Source: Misgurnus anguillicaudatus
Taxonomy: Eukaryota > Chordata > Actinopteri > Cypriniformes > Cobitidae
Reading direction: 5' to 3'
Length of the DNA stretch: 64,000 nucleotides
NCBI RefSeq assembly: GCF_027580225.2
Contig: NC_073357.2
Coordinates: forward strand, 45,594,001 to 45,658,000
In this document: one piece after another, positions 42,652 to 54,501 of the stretch
Layout: each line of letters opens with the position of its first letter
Position numbering within the stretch: position 1 is the first letter of the stretch
Notes under the pieces: generated by a model
The model's database searches: none
The model's input: only the letters and a program-made list of their open reading frames with translations
Told to the model about the DNA's origin: nothing
Position numbers and translations under genes: made by a program

Positions 42652-44005
42652 AATGACTGCTATAGGATACAAAACATAAATAAAACAGTGTTTGCTTACC
42701 AGTTTCACACACATCTTTCTCTCACCACAGACTAGAGGTCTGCACGGGACTGTTTTATTCATCCCCTACCGCAAGGTTCTATTATTTCCGCACCTGCTTA
42801 AAATTCGCTTTGTGTTCACCCGCTATGTGCTTACAATTCTCTTCTTTCCGACCTGATGGATCCCGTAAAATTTTGATCTCGTTTTCAGAATCTCACATTT
42901 AAATTTAGATGTGTATAACAAATATAAAATGTACGCTACACAACATTTTTTTTTTGTTATCTTTATTCATTATTTATCTTTATTCATCAATATAAAATAT
43001 ATTTTAATATTGTACTGTTCGCAGAATAGAGAAAAATGTCACAGAAAAAATAAATAAAATATGACGTCTGTCACTGAAATTATTAGCAAAATATGAATGA
43101 AGGAAAACGTTGGCTTGTAACTATAGTGCAAAGAGAAATTAACTATTTAACAGACATCGGTTTAACAAAAGAATGTGCAGACAACCGTTTTAGCATTTCT
43201 CCTCCAAATACCAACCATGATGGCTGAATGCGTTGGAACACCGGGATGCAGATACATCTTGTCAGGTTTACAGGGCAGAATAAAAAAAGTCAACGCAAAA
43301 CGTAACAAAGAAAAAAAAATTAAATAGGACATATCACTCAAATTTCTAAACAATATATGACATAAACCAAAACTAGATACTTGGCCAGGCCTACTGACAA
43401 ATGCAATATTTTTTGACAAACTATTTTAAACATCCGTGCAAAAAAAAAGAATGTTGTTGACTGACGACGGCTTCAGTCCCAACTGCTCCTCAGAGCTGGC
43501 TGTACAGATGGTCAGTTAGATTGAATGAAGTGTAGATACACTGTTCTGTCAAAGGATGTCGGGATTGGGCTATTGTCAGATCGCCCGCTCCTTTCTAAAG
43601 TACACCAGAGTTCTGACCGCTACCGTTTTTATTTGGAAATTGAATCCCGCACCACAAGAATCCTTATCGAGTCCCATGGGTCCTGTGGGAGAGCATAAAA
43701 TATGATATGGGGATATGGATAAAAATGATATTGACCCTTGACTTCATTGTTTGTTGGCTTCGTCACTTTGTTTTTCTTCTTGTGCACTGGTTGGCTATGG
43801 CGAACAGCCAATCAGAAATATCCTATTCCAAGATGAGCACCACAACAGATTCGACATGCTGAATCACCCCCAAAAAGGTGACCATGATTTATTTAAGTCG
43901 ATGATGTGGAACACTCTGAAAAAAGTCAGTCGACGCTCAAAACCTCCACGAAAGCCAACTGGGAGGTTGTTGTACTTAGCTTAAAGGTTAAAAAGTGGTC
44001 ATAAC
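42652..44005. other. Gene-free stretch with probable hAT remnant
   Basis: ACTAGAGGTCTGCACGGGAC near 42730 looks like the left end of a hAT-type element, and GTCCCATGGGTCCTGTGGGA near 43673 could be a decayed right end. Interior open frames (for example 43162-43419 minus) show no recognisable transposase. Confidence 0.35.
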
Positions 44006-44460
44006 CAGTGTTGGGGGTAACGGATTACAAGTAAAGTGCATTACTTAATAAAATTACTTTTCTAAAGAAACGAGTAAAGTAACGCATTACTTTATAAATG
44101 TACACATTAATATTTGAGTTACTTTTTTAAAAAGTAATGGGAGTTACTTTTTTAGTTTAATTAATTCAAATTAAAAATAAAATAATGTACTGAATTAAAC
44201 TAATCATATTAACAAATTATGCAATCTGTGCGCCTGAGTAGGAACAGTTTGAGTCAGAAATGGAGATCATTTGCGATCATAAAAACACCTGCAAGGCCTG
44301 AAAGAGATCAAGCCTCAGCCAAGTAAGAAAAAGTAACTTAAAAGTAATGTAATTATTACTTTCCATGAAAAGTAACTTAAGTAACGCAGTTAGTTACTTT
44401 TTTGGTGAGTAACTTAATATTGTAATGCATTACTTTTAAAAGTAACTTTCCCCAACACTG
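44006..44460. mobile_element. hAT element, CAGTGTTGGGG ends, perfect 8-bp TSD
   Basis: Starts CAGTGTTGGGGGTAACGG and ends TTTCCCCAACACTG, flanked exactly by GTCATAAC at 43998-44005 and 44461-44468. The interior is packed with AAGTAAC, AGTAATGCATTAC and GTTACTTTT words. Non-autonomous, 455 bp. Confidence 0.93.
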
Positions 44461-44468
44461 GTCATAAC

Positions 44469-46045
44469 ACCAATTATCATAAACATGTTTCATCACAAGA
44501 CTCGCAGAAACCAATGAGATTTCACAATATTGACTTCCCCCCATATTGGAACTTAATAATAAAAATAATAAGTGATATTTATATAGCTCAAGTTAAAATG
44601 ACAGACAAAAACAACAAGCAAAAATAATTGGACAATAAAGCAAAGAGAAAAAATAGTTCACACATGACAGAACAAACAAAACTAGGAAAACAGATTATAA
44701 CATTCAGAGAAAAGATGAGTCTTGAGTAATGATTTAAATTCAGAAATTTTGTGACACTGCCAATGTGACTGAGGTAAAGAATTCCACAGGAGGTAGAGAA
44801 TACATCTGAGATGGGACGAGAGTGTGTAAATAATAAGATCACTTTCATATTTGGTTGAACTACTACTTTGAAGCCAGTACAGAGCTGTCAGAGATCATGA
44901 AAATCCATCAAATATAAAGTCAAGCTAATTTAAAATGTATTATAAGAAAGAAGTACATTACCTATAATCATGTCCTCAACAACTGGACTGCATGTCCTGA
45001 CTCACAACAATGCTACTGCTTTAATTTTTGGTTGTGTGCAAACACTGCAGGATACGCTATTATAACACTCACTAACCTCAGCTGATGGTGGAGAACATCT
45101 CTGAATCGGCACCATCCTCACACACACATTCATACAGCGTCTCTTTCATTGTGCCTCCATTTCAAATGAGATACTAATGTGGTGCAGACCATTGTGTGGT
45201 GGGGCTTTATAGAAGTCACTGGTGCATATCACTGTTGAGTAGCTAGATAAGTCAAGAAAATCTGTTGTGGGGGAGGAAAGAAGATTGAGTCTCCAGCAGT
45301 CTGTGCTCTGTTATACTTGCGGATGTGAATTTATGTCATTTGTGGATGAAGGGACAGTGCACTTCGCATGACAAGCAGTAGACAAGCCTTGCAAATTCGC
45401 TCACATTAGGGAACACGAGCGACCTGATTTAATATTGTTAGTTTAGGATTTTGGCTACCTGCACAGGAGGCTAATTTTAGCTGACACGGTTCCTCCGCTT
45501 ATAAAACACGTGTGTTCGCCACACTGATGAATATTCATTTCTGTGATATTATCATATTCCGAGCGGTGAATCATTGAGCTTCACATCTGACTGACATGAA
45601 CAAGATTGAAAGTGAGGGATCTCATGAATATTCATATAACCCTAACAAAAAAAGTAATTGTGCATAATGTCAGAGGAAGTGTTTTGTAAATGTGAATGTA
45701 AAGCAAAGGAACACACGCAATATTATATTAACTTCAATTTGCTTTGCTAATAGGGGCCCACAAATGGTAAAGAAATTTACTAAATTAATAATACAATTAT
45801 CATAATATTAATATTTAATCATATGCTTCGTTCTACTCAGTATGCATATGTACAGGTGCTGCGTTTCACTAACCATTTGGTATGGTGACAATTACACAAA
45901 GGTGTGTTTACTCTAGCAGTGGTTATGTGTTTTGAACATCCCCAACAAGCAATTTTATGTCTAAAAGACGTCTAATAGCCATCCAAACACAGACCAGACG
46001 TCTAGTTTAAAAAAGGCAAAATTTGGGCTGTAATGGAAATTTTAA
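44469..46045. other. Gene-free stretch
   Basis: About 44520-44880 begins with AATAAT-type repeats and resembles the 3' part of a retroposon in reverse, but I cannot name the family. Positions 45000-45900 are unassigned and repeat-poor. Confidence 0.35.
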
Positions 46046-46440
46046 AGGACACCTATTTTATTGCTAAAAACAATGTTATTTTGTGTATTTGGTATAATAC
46101 AATGTGCTCACGTGGTTTATGGTACAAAAAAACACATTATTTTTCACATATCGTACATTTTTGTAGCTCCAGATATCCTGTCTTCCTCAAACGCTTTGAT
46201 TTTGTACAAAACTCACCGATCTGAAAAGCGCTGTGTCCCTGATTGGCCAGCTAATCAGTTTGTTGTGATTGCCCTGAATACCTCTGACGTCAGCCGGAAA
46301 TATGACGCTCCTTACCATGTTTAAAAGATTCACTCACTATATGCTAACAGGGGTTAATTTACAGGCTGTTAGTCAACAGGCCCAGAAAGAAAAACTGTTG
46401 TCTACAATTCGTGTTTTTGTTGTAGTCCAAGAAAAGAAAT
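46046..46440. mobile_element. TTAA-type element (AGGACACCTATTTT end), copy 1
   Basis: TTAA at 46042-46045 followed by AGGACACCTATTTTATTGC. The sequence through TTGTGTATTTGGTATAATAC, CCCTGATTGGCCAGCTAATC and CAGGCTGTTAGTCAACAGGC recurs inverted at about 60080-60440. The right terminus is not clear. Confidence 0.6.
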
Positions 46441-46458
46441 TTATGTTGGAAACGTTAA

Positions 46459-46807
46459 AGGTTCTCTAAGCGAATTCACGCCTTTTAGACCATAAAACAT
46501 TTTTTGTTACATACAGCAAACATCTCCTCACTATCTGCTTGCTTCCTGTCCGCTGATCAAACTGTCAAAAACGCGATCTCTGTAGACAGCCTTGCCTCCA
46601 CAAACTGCAATAATAACAAACTGGCCAAACCTACACCAGAAACCATAACAAAGTGTTCTAACCAATAAACGCCAAGAAGGATTTGGGGGTTGGGTTTGGG
46701 CGCGTTCATGAAAGCACGGAAGGGAGGGGGAGGGGGAGGAGTTAACTACGCTCAGTTTGTTTGAAAACACATTTCAAAAATCAACACACAGATTCGCTTA
46801 GAGAATC
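46459..46807. mobile_element. TTAA-flanked MITE (AGGTTCTCTAAGCG end)
   Basis: AGGTTCTCTAAGCGAATTC at the left against GATTCGCTTAGAGAATC at the right, flanked by TTAA (46455-46458 and 46808-46811). 349 bp. The right-terminal base pattern (GAATC in place of GAACCT) is slightly decayed. Confidence 0.8.
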
Positions 46808-46811
46808 TTAA

Positions 46812-48332
46812 CTCACAATATCGTTTACCTTGGAGTTGGACCTTTTGCCAGGCCCGGATTGTTTGTCTGTTTTTTGGCAACGAGGGGCTGTGTTATTATG
46901 CCACCAGGTTGAAGGTTGCTGTGTCCCTATGCTGACAGCACTCACAGCAGCCCCATTGGCGTAATTTGCGGTTGGTATACATCCCCACCGCTTTATGCCC
47001 AAGTTGACTGTGCCCCGACTCCCGACCATGGAGTAATTCTTGTGTTAGGGTCCATAAACATCTAAAACGCACGGACAACAAAGGATGTGCAGCTTTCTTT
47101 TGCTTTTCAAAGCGCGTGCCTGTGAACATGAGTTTTGGTTCAGACGCGTCTATATATGAGTGCGCTTGCCGCACGTTTTATATTTAAAATAAACTTTAGC
47201 GCGACTTGATATGAACGGCCTCTAGAAGGATAATGATCTACAAATCGTATTTTTTTAAATCTAAGTTATAGATGTAACAATGAATCATGTATGAATAGTT
47301 ATTCATTATTTATTTCAAGAGTAACAAATCTATTTCATGGAAAACTCATCAGTTTATTTGGGGGATTTTTTTTTTAATATCAATATGATGTTTTCTCAAG
47401 TAAAATGTTGAAAGTCCATTATATATTTGTTCTTTTTGACACAAGAGAGGCCTACCATACATTATTTGGCAATATAAAGGATATACGTACTACTAAACAG
47501 ATTAAGATAAGGATTTTTATTTTTCTGCTACATACTTGATAAATCTTGCTTTATCAGGGGTTTCCAAACTTTTTTCAACCCAACAGGTAATCTCAAGACC
47601 CACCATTTATTACAAATTGAAATATAAGGGAAAACACAAACACATTTGTTTCTTTTCAGAAGTTGTTGAATAAGTTTAATTGAATAATATTTAAATACCT
47701 TATGGTAGAGCTGCACGATTATGGCAAAAATCAAAATTGTTTTAGGCTACTGTATTTGCACTGAATTGGAAATGATATTTTTGAAAAATACAATGAATTG
47801 CAAGGCTGCAGAGAACAGTGCACTATTGCAGAATTATAAACTACAGAGGATTTAATTATATTATTTCAATATAGTCAGTCGTGATTCGTGAACTAAAGTG
47901 TGCCGGTCTAAGACATGAAACTCCAGGGCTGAAAATGAGTCCCACTCCGACTTTGCCTTTTGCATATCGTTAACTTGTACTAATACACACCTACAAACCA
48001 AAGGAATGTTAAATTATGAATCAGACCATAGTTGGCCTTTAATAGACATTAAACCATAGCCCAAAAATAAATGAAATGAAATAAATAAATGAAGTCATAC
48101 ACCTTGACTTTGCCTACATGATGAAATATCTTGCAAGCTATTTTGACAAAAACAACAAGCAACCAAATTCAAGTTTATTTTGGCTAGAAGTGGGATACTC
48201 AATGCCGGACTATATCAGGTCTATAGTTAACCTAGACGTAAAATGACAGCCATTGCTTACTATGTCGAGATGGAAACCCTGTTTAATTATCCAAAAGTGT
48301 AAATTTTTTGCTATATTTTGTTCTTATTTTAA
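46812..48332. other. Gene-free stretch with CpG patch and hAT end
   Basis: About 46830-47220 is a moderately GC-rich patch with frames on the minus strand that I do not recognise. CAGGGGTTTCCAAACTTTTTT at about 47557 looks like the terminus of a Charlie-like hAT relic. No exon supported. Confidence 0.35.
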
Positions 48333-48610
48333 AGGAACAGTATGTAAGAAATGTATATCAATTAATCATAAAATTGAGCTAATATGTCACTAGACATTAA
48401 GAAATCATTTTCATTTCAAATACTTATATCACTCACAAAAGTGGTCTGGCCAGGATATTGTCATTTAAAAAGTGGAGTTGCAGCCCTCAACTGATGTTTA
48501 TGTTGTCATTTTGTGTATTGACCACCAGTTGTGTGACTGCAGTACCAGTTTTAGCCACAAGTTTTGTGATTGCAGTACCAGTTTTGCCCACAATCCTACA
48601 TACTGTTCCT
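48333..48610. mobile_element. TTAA-flanked MITE (AGGAACAGTATGTA ends)
   Basis: AGGAACAGTATGTAAG and its inverse ACATACTGTTCCT are flanked by TTAA (48329-48332 and 48611-48614). 278 bp, non-coding, with a short internal direct repeat of AGTTTTG/GATTGCAGTACCAG near 48530-48590. Confidence 0.85.
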
Positions 48611-48746
48611 TTAACAAATTAATATAATAAAAACATTTATATATTTAGCAAAAAGTTACATACGCTATAATGATTTTAAATATTTTTCAGTAATGTGAGA
48701 TCTAGCCAAGCGGACTTCGTATTGATCAAAATAGTGGTTTGGTATT

Positions 48747-48955
48747 TGTGACCCGCTCTGTGAAAATCCAGCTAAAGTCATTTTTTTGTGATTTACTGCT
48801 TCCTACATAAAATCATCCTATAATATAAAGAACAATCTGTGAATATGTAACCTTTTTTAATATTGACTGAGTAAGACCATGTCAAAGATAGGAATTAAAC
48901 TTATCTTATAATTAGATTATCAGACTTAAACCTAGCTTTCCCCGACAGGGTCACA
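48747..48955. repeat. Dispersed repeat with TGACCC/GGGTCACA ends
   Basis: TGACCCGCTCTGTGAAAATC to CCCCGACAGGGTCACA. The internal TTTTTTGTGATTT and TAATATTGACTGAGTAAGACCAT are shared with about 3008-3125 (TTTTTTGTGATTT, AATATTGACGGACTAAGACCA). Non-coding. Confidence 0.6.
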
Positions 48956-50017
48956 TTTTTGGGTGGTATATATTTGATATGTGTTCTGTTTACAGAATTG
49001 TTATGTAATATTTCATTTATTTATTTATTTATTGCTTAAATGTAGGTAAAAAGCCAACAAAAGGATCTATGGGGGAAGATTACTGTACATATTACTACAA
49101 CTAATGGTATGTTAACCCATATAGTGTGACAACATCCCCCAACATGCAATAAATGAGTAGCATTTTGTTCCTACATAAACCATATTTCAAAATATATTGT
49201 TGGCTAACAAAAGAGTTAAAAAGCAGCAGCTCCAGGTCTTGTTTAGCAACCATGCCAACAGATCAAACAGCGTGGCAATATCTGCAGTGTAACATCTACC
49301 CTGTTGTACTAGATTTACAGCAACAGTGTCTGACACGGAACATGGTGAGACTAGGAAATAACAGTGTTCCATCAAAACTGTATCTTTGGGGCGCTTAAAA
49401 GCATGTGCCTAAAGCTTTCCAGAGACACATCCGGGCTAAAATGTAGACAGCAGCCTTTTCTTTTGTTTTGTTTATCTTCTCCTCACTTTCCTACAGGAAC
49501 TTATTATGGATTGAATCTGAGCATGTATGGTTTGAATTGTACTTAATGTGTAAATCATATAATTAACCAAATCAAATGACAACTTATAAAAAACCAATTG
49601 TCCTTGCAGATTTTCATTTAACAGAGTACTGATGAATGGCTCAATATGTTATGCGTCAGGCTGGATAAAAGCATCTTGACAGGCCAAATGGTTAAATACA
49701 TATTCATGTTAATCCAAAATCACACAGACCATTTTCAGCCAAACTTTAATGACGATGTTTGTCGAGGCAGATGCTGGCAGACTGGAAGAAAAAATAAACC
49801 TGCTCTTGATGAATGCCTAAAGCAAATGGATATTCGGCAACAATAACTAGTGAACATGTATCAAACAAGATACCATATTATTACAGTACTGCTTTCATTG
49901 TCGTCTACATGTCGTCCAGGCTTGCTGCACTTTAAATACCAGGAAGATAAAATTCAAGTTTATAAAGAACTGACATGGAGATTTTTCTATAAATGACCAT
50001 AAAGACAACTATAAATA
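48956..50017. other. Gene-free stretch
   Basis: AT-rich sequence with a TTTA/ATTT run at 49014-49034 and no exon or family-like open frame. Confidence 0.4.
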
Positions 50018-51171
50018 CACTCACCTAAAGGATTATTAGGAACACCTGTTCAATTTCTCATTAATGCAATTATCTAATCAACCAATCACATGGCAGTTGC
50101 TTCAATGCATTTATTGGTGTGGTCCTGGTCAAGACAATCTACTGAACTCCAAACTGAATGTCAGAATGGGAAAGAAAGGTGATTTAAGCAATTTTGAGCG
50201 CTGCATGATTGTTGGTGCCAGACGGGCCGGTCTGAGTATTTCACAATCTGCTCAGTTACTGGGATTTTCAAGCACAACCATTTCTAGGGTTTACAAAGAA
50301 TGGTGTGAAAAGGGAAAAACATCCAGTATGCGGCAGTCCTGTGGACGAAAATGCCTTGTTGATGCTAGAGGTCAGAGGAGAATTGGCCGACTGATTCAAG
50401 CTGATAGAAGAGCAACTTTGACTGAAATAACTACTCGTTACAACTGAGGTATGCAGCAAAGCATTTGTGAAGCCACAATATGCACAACCTTGAAGCGGAC
50501 GGGCTACAACAGCAGAAGACCCCACCGGGTACCACTCATCTCCACTACAAATAGGACAAAGAGGATACGATTTGCTCGAGCTCACCAAAATTGGACAGAT
50601 GAAGATGAAGGAAAAATGTTGCCTGGTCTCGATTTCTGTTGAGACATTCAGATGGTAAATTTAAAATTTGACGTAAACAGAATGAGAACATGGATCCATC
50701 ATGCCTTGTTACCATTGTGCAGGCTGCTGGTGGTGGTGTAATGGTGTGGGGGATGTTTTTTTTTTTGGCACACTTTAGGCCCCTTAGTGCCAATTGGGCA
50801 TCGTTTAAATGCCACGGCCTACCTGAGCATGTCCATCCCTTTTTGACCAAAATGTACCCATCCTCTGATGGCAGGATAATGCACCATGTCACAAAGTTCA
50901 CTGTACTAAAATGACCCCCACAGTCACCAGATCTCAACCCAATAGAGCATCTTTGGGATGTGGTGGAACGGGAGCTTCATGCCCTGGATGTACATCCCAC
51001 AAATCTCCATCAACTGCAAGATGCTATCCTATCAATATGGGCCAAAATTTCTAAAGAATGCTTTCAGCACCTTGTTGAATCAATGCCACGTAGAATTAAG
51101 GCAGTTCTGAAGGCAAAAGGGGGTCAAACACCGTATTAGTATGGTGTTCCTAATAATCCTTTAGGTGAATG
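50018..51171 (+). mobile_element. Tc1-like transposon, near full length, inactive
   Basis: Inverted ends CACTCACCTAAAGGATTATT (50018) and AATAATCCTTTAGGTGAATG (to 51171) are flanked by TA (50016-50017 and 51172-51173). The inside encodes a decayed Tc1-family transposase read from 50166. The N-terminal helix-turn-helix (SISQSAQLLGFSSTTISRVY) is intact; a stop follows at 50445. Later parts survive in shifting frames: NWTDEDE, GGVMVWGMF, QDNAPCH (third frame), SPDLNPIEHLWDVVE and ESMPRRIKAVLKAKGG. Multiple frameshifts and stops and a deletion between the second catalytic Asp and the DDE glutamate region mean no functional enzyme. 1154 bp. Confidence 0.95.
50166..51139 (+). pseudogene. Tc1 transposase pseudogene
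   Basis: The frame from the Met at 50166 runs 93 codons to a TGA at 50445-50447. Downstream homology is spread over three frames to a stop near 51137. The DNA-binding half is well preserved, while the DDE catalytic half is broken (the TCTGATGGCAGGATAATGC region is out of frame and shortened). Standard for dead Tc1 copies in fish. It sits wholly inside the transposon at 50018-51171. Confidence 0.9.
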
Positions 51172-51173
51172 TA

Positions 51174-52861
51174 TGTTTTAAATGCTCTTCCTTTTTGATA
51201 TAGCAGATTTTTATAGGAATAACAGGACTTTTTAATTTAAATTATATTAGTTTTTAAATAAATTTTTGCATGTTTACATTACACTTTTTTTAATTGGCAT
51301 GTGTGTTCCCTTGGTTCAAACCCATGATGACCTTTTGCGCTGCTAATGTAATGTTCTACCACTGAGCTATACAGGAGAATGTTGATGGTGTGCTAAGATT
51401 TTTCTTATTAATTTGACTAATTCTTGATCATTTCAGCGCATGACATCAGCACACTTAAATAACCAAATCCAATGATGTCATCAAAAAGCTCCCATCTGGC
51501 CATTATTTGGCTCCATCTGGGAAATGCGGCTGTGTTGTGAAAGCTTATCATTCACAGATAAAAATCAAAGTGAATCAAAGCATGAGTGCTCATTTTTCTC
51601 TCCTGGGCATCTTTTCATTACCATTTATTAAGATAAAGGCTTTGACGTATTGGGATTAAATCATGACATAGGGCATTGTGCACAAATTACCATCCTAGAC
51701 ATCATGTTACCTGCTTAGTCTTTTAAAATGGACAGGTTGTGCTCCTGTCTGCTGACTTTCTGAACAGAATAGCTCTCAGACAAGCTCCTAAAATTAGCCC
51801 TCTGCTCAGTCTGTCAGCCTTTGGATAAACAGGGTAAACTTTGCTTGGCAACCAACATATTTTACTGGATGTTGATCGTAAACCATCTACTGTATGTAAA
51901 ACCTGAGAAGTTGGCTGAATATGGAAAACAAATTAACTGTATTATACTAATTGATTCATTTTTCATTCTACAATTTACTAATGTATCTTCTGCTCAACGT
52001 TTGGGAAAGCTCAGCTTATACTGTGAAATTGTTTAACATGAGCCAATGGACCAGACCCAACAGCTGTGTTTTACATATTAAAATGAAGAGTACCCTGCAG
52101 GCGTGGTCTCCAGACAGCACTGGCTGCTGAATTTGACAAAATAAATGCAATGTTTCTGCAAAGCACACAGTGTTTTGAGACATCTTGATCCACAGATTCA
52201 AAGGCAGTGCATAAAATCCCTTATTGTCATTTTTGCATGGCTGTTACTGAGGCTTGTCAATGCTGCCGCCTGGTATTGTGGAGATCTTTTTTTCGGTCCT
52301 GCTTTGTTACTATGAAGCCCTCCACTCTGTCAGAGCAATGACTTCAGCACAGCTCCTAACACAATTGTGGTCTCAAAGGCAAAAGGTTGTTGTCACAGCA
52401 GTGAGACGCAGTCACGTCGTAATTCAGTCACAGCATCACAGTCGAATCCACAAACTGATATGTGCTTTAAACAACTTTTGTCCTTGGGAGGTCCTACGTG
52501 CTTGCTTTCTGTCTCCTCCACTTCTCCTCAAGTTCACCATTCTGGCAATCTTCAGGAACTCTTTCATTCTTTCAACATCCATCTTTATTTTTAATCCAAA
52601 TGAAAATGGCTGAATGCTTATACCATTACACAAATGGTATTCCTGTATTGAATATTTAGCTTTTTCTTTAAATGAAATACTCTCAGAAGAGAAGGTAAAA
52701 AGCTGTCACTGACTCACTGAGGTGGGGTGGTACCCTTTAAAAAAAACTGCAAGGGTGCATAATAGTTCAAAGATACATATTGGTACCAAATATATACCCT
52801 ACATTGTACATATTTGGATACTGTCCCACTGGCACCTTTTATACTGTACCTTTATTTCGGT
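51174..52861. other. Gene-free stretch with SINE head
   Basis: A minus-strand SINE head lies at 51297-51376. About 52725-52860 is a GGTACC/TACCCTTT-type repeat related to 59857-60074. The open frame at 52254-52613 has no splice sites or family resemblance. Confidence 0.4.
51297..51376 (-). repeat. tRNA-derived SINE head
   Basis: On the minus strand: TATAGCTCAGTGGTAGAACA (A-box type) followed by GGGTTTGAACCAAGG (B-box type) at tRNA-like spacing. It cannot fold as an intact tRNA gene because the acceptor stem and anticodon arm do not pair properly; a SINE internal promoter is the better reading. Confidence 0.6.
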
Positions 52862-53000
52862 GCATGAGGAGTTTGTAGCTCAGCTGGTATAGTGCATAGT
52901 GGTGCCAAGATCATAGGTTGATTCCCAGGGATCACAACATACCTTGAATGTGCTGCATTCAACCAAATGCATAAATGTCAATAAAAAATGTAAATGCAAG
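52862..53000 (+). repeat. tRNA-derived SINE
   Basis: GTAGCTCAGCTGGTATAGTGC (A box) and ATAGGTTGATTCCCAGGG (B box) are about 35 bp apart, then a short body and a tail of AAATGCATAAATGTC and TAAATG units. Complete short SINE in the plus orientation, immediately before the perfect hairpin at 53018. Confidence 0.65.
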
Positions 53001-53017
53001 AAATCTGGAAACAATCA

Positions 53018-53105
53018 CTCAAGGTGCCAAAGTATGCACTTATACAATACGTTACATGAGAACATATGTAACGTATTGTATAAGTGCATACTTTGGCACC
53101 TTGAG
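53018..53105. repeat. Perfect 40-bp inverted repeat (hairpin)
   Basis: The arm 53018-53057 (CTCAAGGTGCCAAAGTATGC and onward) is matched base for base by its inverse at 53066-53105, with an 8-nt loop, GAGAACAT. No mismatch in 40 bp. It abuts a SINE on the left and a GGTACC-type repeat on the right. It could be a recent fold-back duplication; if transcribed it would make a long perfect stem. Confidence 0.95.
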
Positions 53106-53314
53106 TGCCAAAGTAGGGTATATATTTTGGTACCAATATGAAGGACTTTATTAAGTGCAAAAATTTACAATCCTAGGATTTGTCTTAAGAATGAAATGGT
53201 CTATACAGTACCGAATTTGAAAGGGTCATGAATAATAATTTTGAGCTTTGATCTGATTGGTTGTTTCTCAGAGCGGGTCATTTCATTAGCTCTGTGTGTG
53301 TGCAAACAGACCTT

Positions 53315-54501
53315 GGGCCCTATTTTAGCGATCGAAACACATTGTTTAAAGCGCATGGCGCACGGTTTAAATGGACATGTCTGATACCACTTTTGCTAAT
53401 TTAACAACCGGAAAAGTGGTTTCTGTTCCGAGCGCATGGTCGAAAAGGGTTTTTCATATTTCCCTAATGAGTAATGGGTGTATTTTGGGCGTAACGTGCA
53501 ATAAACCAATGAGAGTCTTATCTCTCATCCCCTTTAAAAGCCAGTTGCGTTGCCGCTATATCTAATCCCTATTTACATGACAAACTTTGTACACTGAAAA
53601 ACTAAGCGGAGGAAAAAGACCCTCAGTTTAAGAATAATGTTAAAAAATGTGTTGTTTTCATTTTTATTAAAATTTAATTTTTTTGGATTAAAACCTTTAA
53701 AAGCTGTTTGCTTTCAGTCATAGAAGTACAAATAGCAGTTTTTTAATTGCTGTAAATGTATTGATATCCCACATAATCATTGTAATCACATAAAATAATT
53801 TGCAAATGTGGAAGAAAAGGTTTGTACTCTAAAAATACAAAGAAGAGATAAAGAATTTACAAACGCACGGAGAGCCGAAGCGTTTCAGCACTCGAACAGC
53901 ACCATGGGATTTTTACAAAGCATTACTTAAAATGTTTCTCATCTCACCATATCCACAGGTACAGAGTCATCATATACAATAAATCCGTAAGGTAGCATTT
54001 AAAAACATTTAAAAATAGATGCATTTGTTTAAAGCAAAGCATTTATTTACTTACCAGCTAGCTACAGGTGAAGCTGCTCTTTGCGCCTTCTAACGTCTCA
54101 TAATTAGTCCTCATTTATGTCCAACAGACTCAATAATAATCTTTTACATTCAATCATTTAATCTTTCATATTTAAAAGCATTTTTGTGCTGCTGCACATT
54201 CATGTATGTGTTAAGCAAACCCGCGTTGTTGTAAGTTACTGCGCTCTTTAAATAACAAAAATCATATTTTGTTGGTCAATGGCGTAGTCTATTTTTGTTG
54301 CCTCAAAATAGCAACACGTCAACAATGCGCCTGAACACACCTAGTTTTTAGATAAGAACGGCCATGGGCGCAAAAGTGGGCACAAATGCATTTGCTTTTT
54401 TAAACAACGTGGCGCTAAACGTGAAAATGATAATTGCGCAGGGTTGAAACTAGCAAAAGACACTTGCGTTGCGCATTGCGGCGGGTGTATGATAGAGCCC
54501 C
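53315..54501. mobile_element. 1-kb DNA element with GGGC ends, copy 2 (opposite strand)
   Basis: GGGCCCTATTTTAGCGATCG at the left and TTGCGCATTGCGG...ATAGAGCCCC at the right; the inverse of 35167-36135 across most of its length (for example AACCAATGAGAGTCT, TCTAATCCCTATTTA and CATATACAATAAATCCGT shared in inverse). Slightly longer than copy 1. Flanking CTT on both sides may be a 3-bp duplication. Non-coding. Confidence 0.7.

Noticed and set aside
51297..51376. Functional tRNA gene
   Set aside because: Only the A and B boxes are tRNA-like; the stems do not pair properly and the same head recurs as a SINE.
52254..52613. 119-residue open frame
   Set aside because: No recognisable domain, no splice or codon-bias support, and a competing frame covers the same bases.
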